Shown here: positions 39,747-39,863 of the stretch, piece by piece | Layout: each line of letters starts with the position of its first letter | Numbering within the stretch: position 1 is the stretch's first letter | Source: CBDVBZ01 sp965372355 | Lineage (GTDB): Bacteria; Krumholzibacteriota; Krumholzibacteriia; WVZY01 | Assembly (NCBI GenBank): GCA_965372355.1 | Contig: CBDVBZ010000015.1 | Location: 1-39,863, forward strand | DNA: 39,863 nucleotides | Direction: 5' to 3' | Position numbers and translations under genes: made by a program | The notes under the pieces: model-generated | Database searches by the model: none | Told to the model about the DNA's origin: nothing | Seen by the model: the letters and a program-made list of their open reading frames with translations, nothing else

Positions 39747-39863
39747 TCAACGAATGTGGGTCCCACCGGTGGGAGCGGCGCTCGATTCACCCACGAATGT
39801 GGGTCCCGCCGGTGGGAGTGGCGCCCGATTCACCCACGAATGTGGGGCCCGGGATGGGCGTGA
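39747..39863. repeat. Second array of the 42/43-bp hairpin repeat family (cut by the window end)
   Basis: Three copies begin at 39747, 39790 and 39833, period 43. Hairpin 1 reads CCCAC-GAAT-GTGGG (TCAAC on the left arm in copy 1). Hairpin 2 reads CCCACCGGTGGG or CCCGCCGGTGGG, followed by an AG(C/T)GGCGC(C/T)CGATTC tail. It aligns along its length with the array at 9286-9535. It starts about 18 bp after the terminator of the small peptide gene. The third copy diverges (GGGGCCCGGGATGGGC) and runs off the window. Confidence 0.93.

Noticed and set aside
1..39863. tRNA, rRNA, prophage or insertion-sequence genes
   Set aside because: Read-through of both strands showed no cloverleaf-like sequence with a GTTCGA arm in place, and no transposase, integrase or phage protein. 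A tRNAscan or profile search could still find a weak case.

Overview
The window is a gene-dense, GC-rich bacterial chromosome segment with no phage, plasmid or transposon genes, no CRISPR array, and no tRNA or rRNA gene that I can recognise. The organism looks like a Gram-negative, aerobic or facultative bacterium. It encodes a lipoprotein, a predicted outer-membrane beta-barrel and TatC. A large secreted protein ends in the YPNPFNPTT / FlgD-Ig-like C-terminal module typical of FCB-group and neighbouring candidate phyla (Eisenbacteria-, Krumholzibacteriota- or Latescibacterota-like lineages). The phylum is an inference from that module; no single marker here decides it. Promoters resemble sigma70 sites (TTGACA/TATAAT), and GTG and TTG starts are common.

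Positions 1-5.1 kb (minus strand) hold aceF (truncated by the window edge), aceE of a homodimeric pyruvate dehydrogenase, and malate synthase. Positions 5.4-9.3 kb are a signalling and hydrolase patch: a HAMP membrane protein divergent from a Ser/Thr kinase with four zinc ribbons, a RecB/Cas4-like Fe-S nuclease, and a metallo-beta-lactamase-fold hydrolase. A tandem 42/43-bp repeat array follows, then a 1061-aa secreted protein (9.65-12.84 kb).

Positions 13.0-20.4 kb (minus) are one tightly packed operon: lpd, two consecutive E1-alpha genes, E1-beta, E2, lipB, lipA. It is a complete second 2-oxoacid dehydrogenase complex with its own E3 and lipoylation enzymes. An enoyl-ACP-reductase-like SDR is divergent from it. 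Positions 21.7-27.0 kb (minus) carry a CoA-binding protein, a 3D-domain protein with a possible attenuator in its leader, leucyl aminopeptidase, a ferredoxin overlapping a geranylgeranyl-reductase-family flavoprotein, and an outer-membrane protein.

Positions 27.1-37.7 kb (plus) are housekeeping genes: LMW phosphatase, ilvE, glyA, nrdR, tatC, rsfS, argS and a PfkB kinase, then a new promoter for an unknown protein, an HD-GYP phosphodiesterase and purM. A lipoprotein gene converges on purM. The last 0.8 kb holds palindromes, a 29-codon hydrophobic peptide gene with a strong terminator, and a second copy of the 42/43-bp repeat family, cut by the window edge.

The most unusual items are the two-locus repeat family, whose hairpin stems show compensatory changes; the tiny peptide gene next to one array; an ArgRS-like protein with both class I signatures altered; the tandem non-identical E1-alpha genes; and a shared GTGTAAC/GTTACAC operator-like palindrome upstream of malate synthase and of the small peptide.
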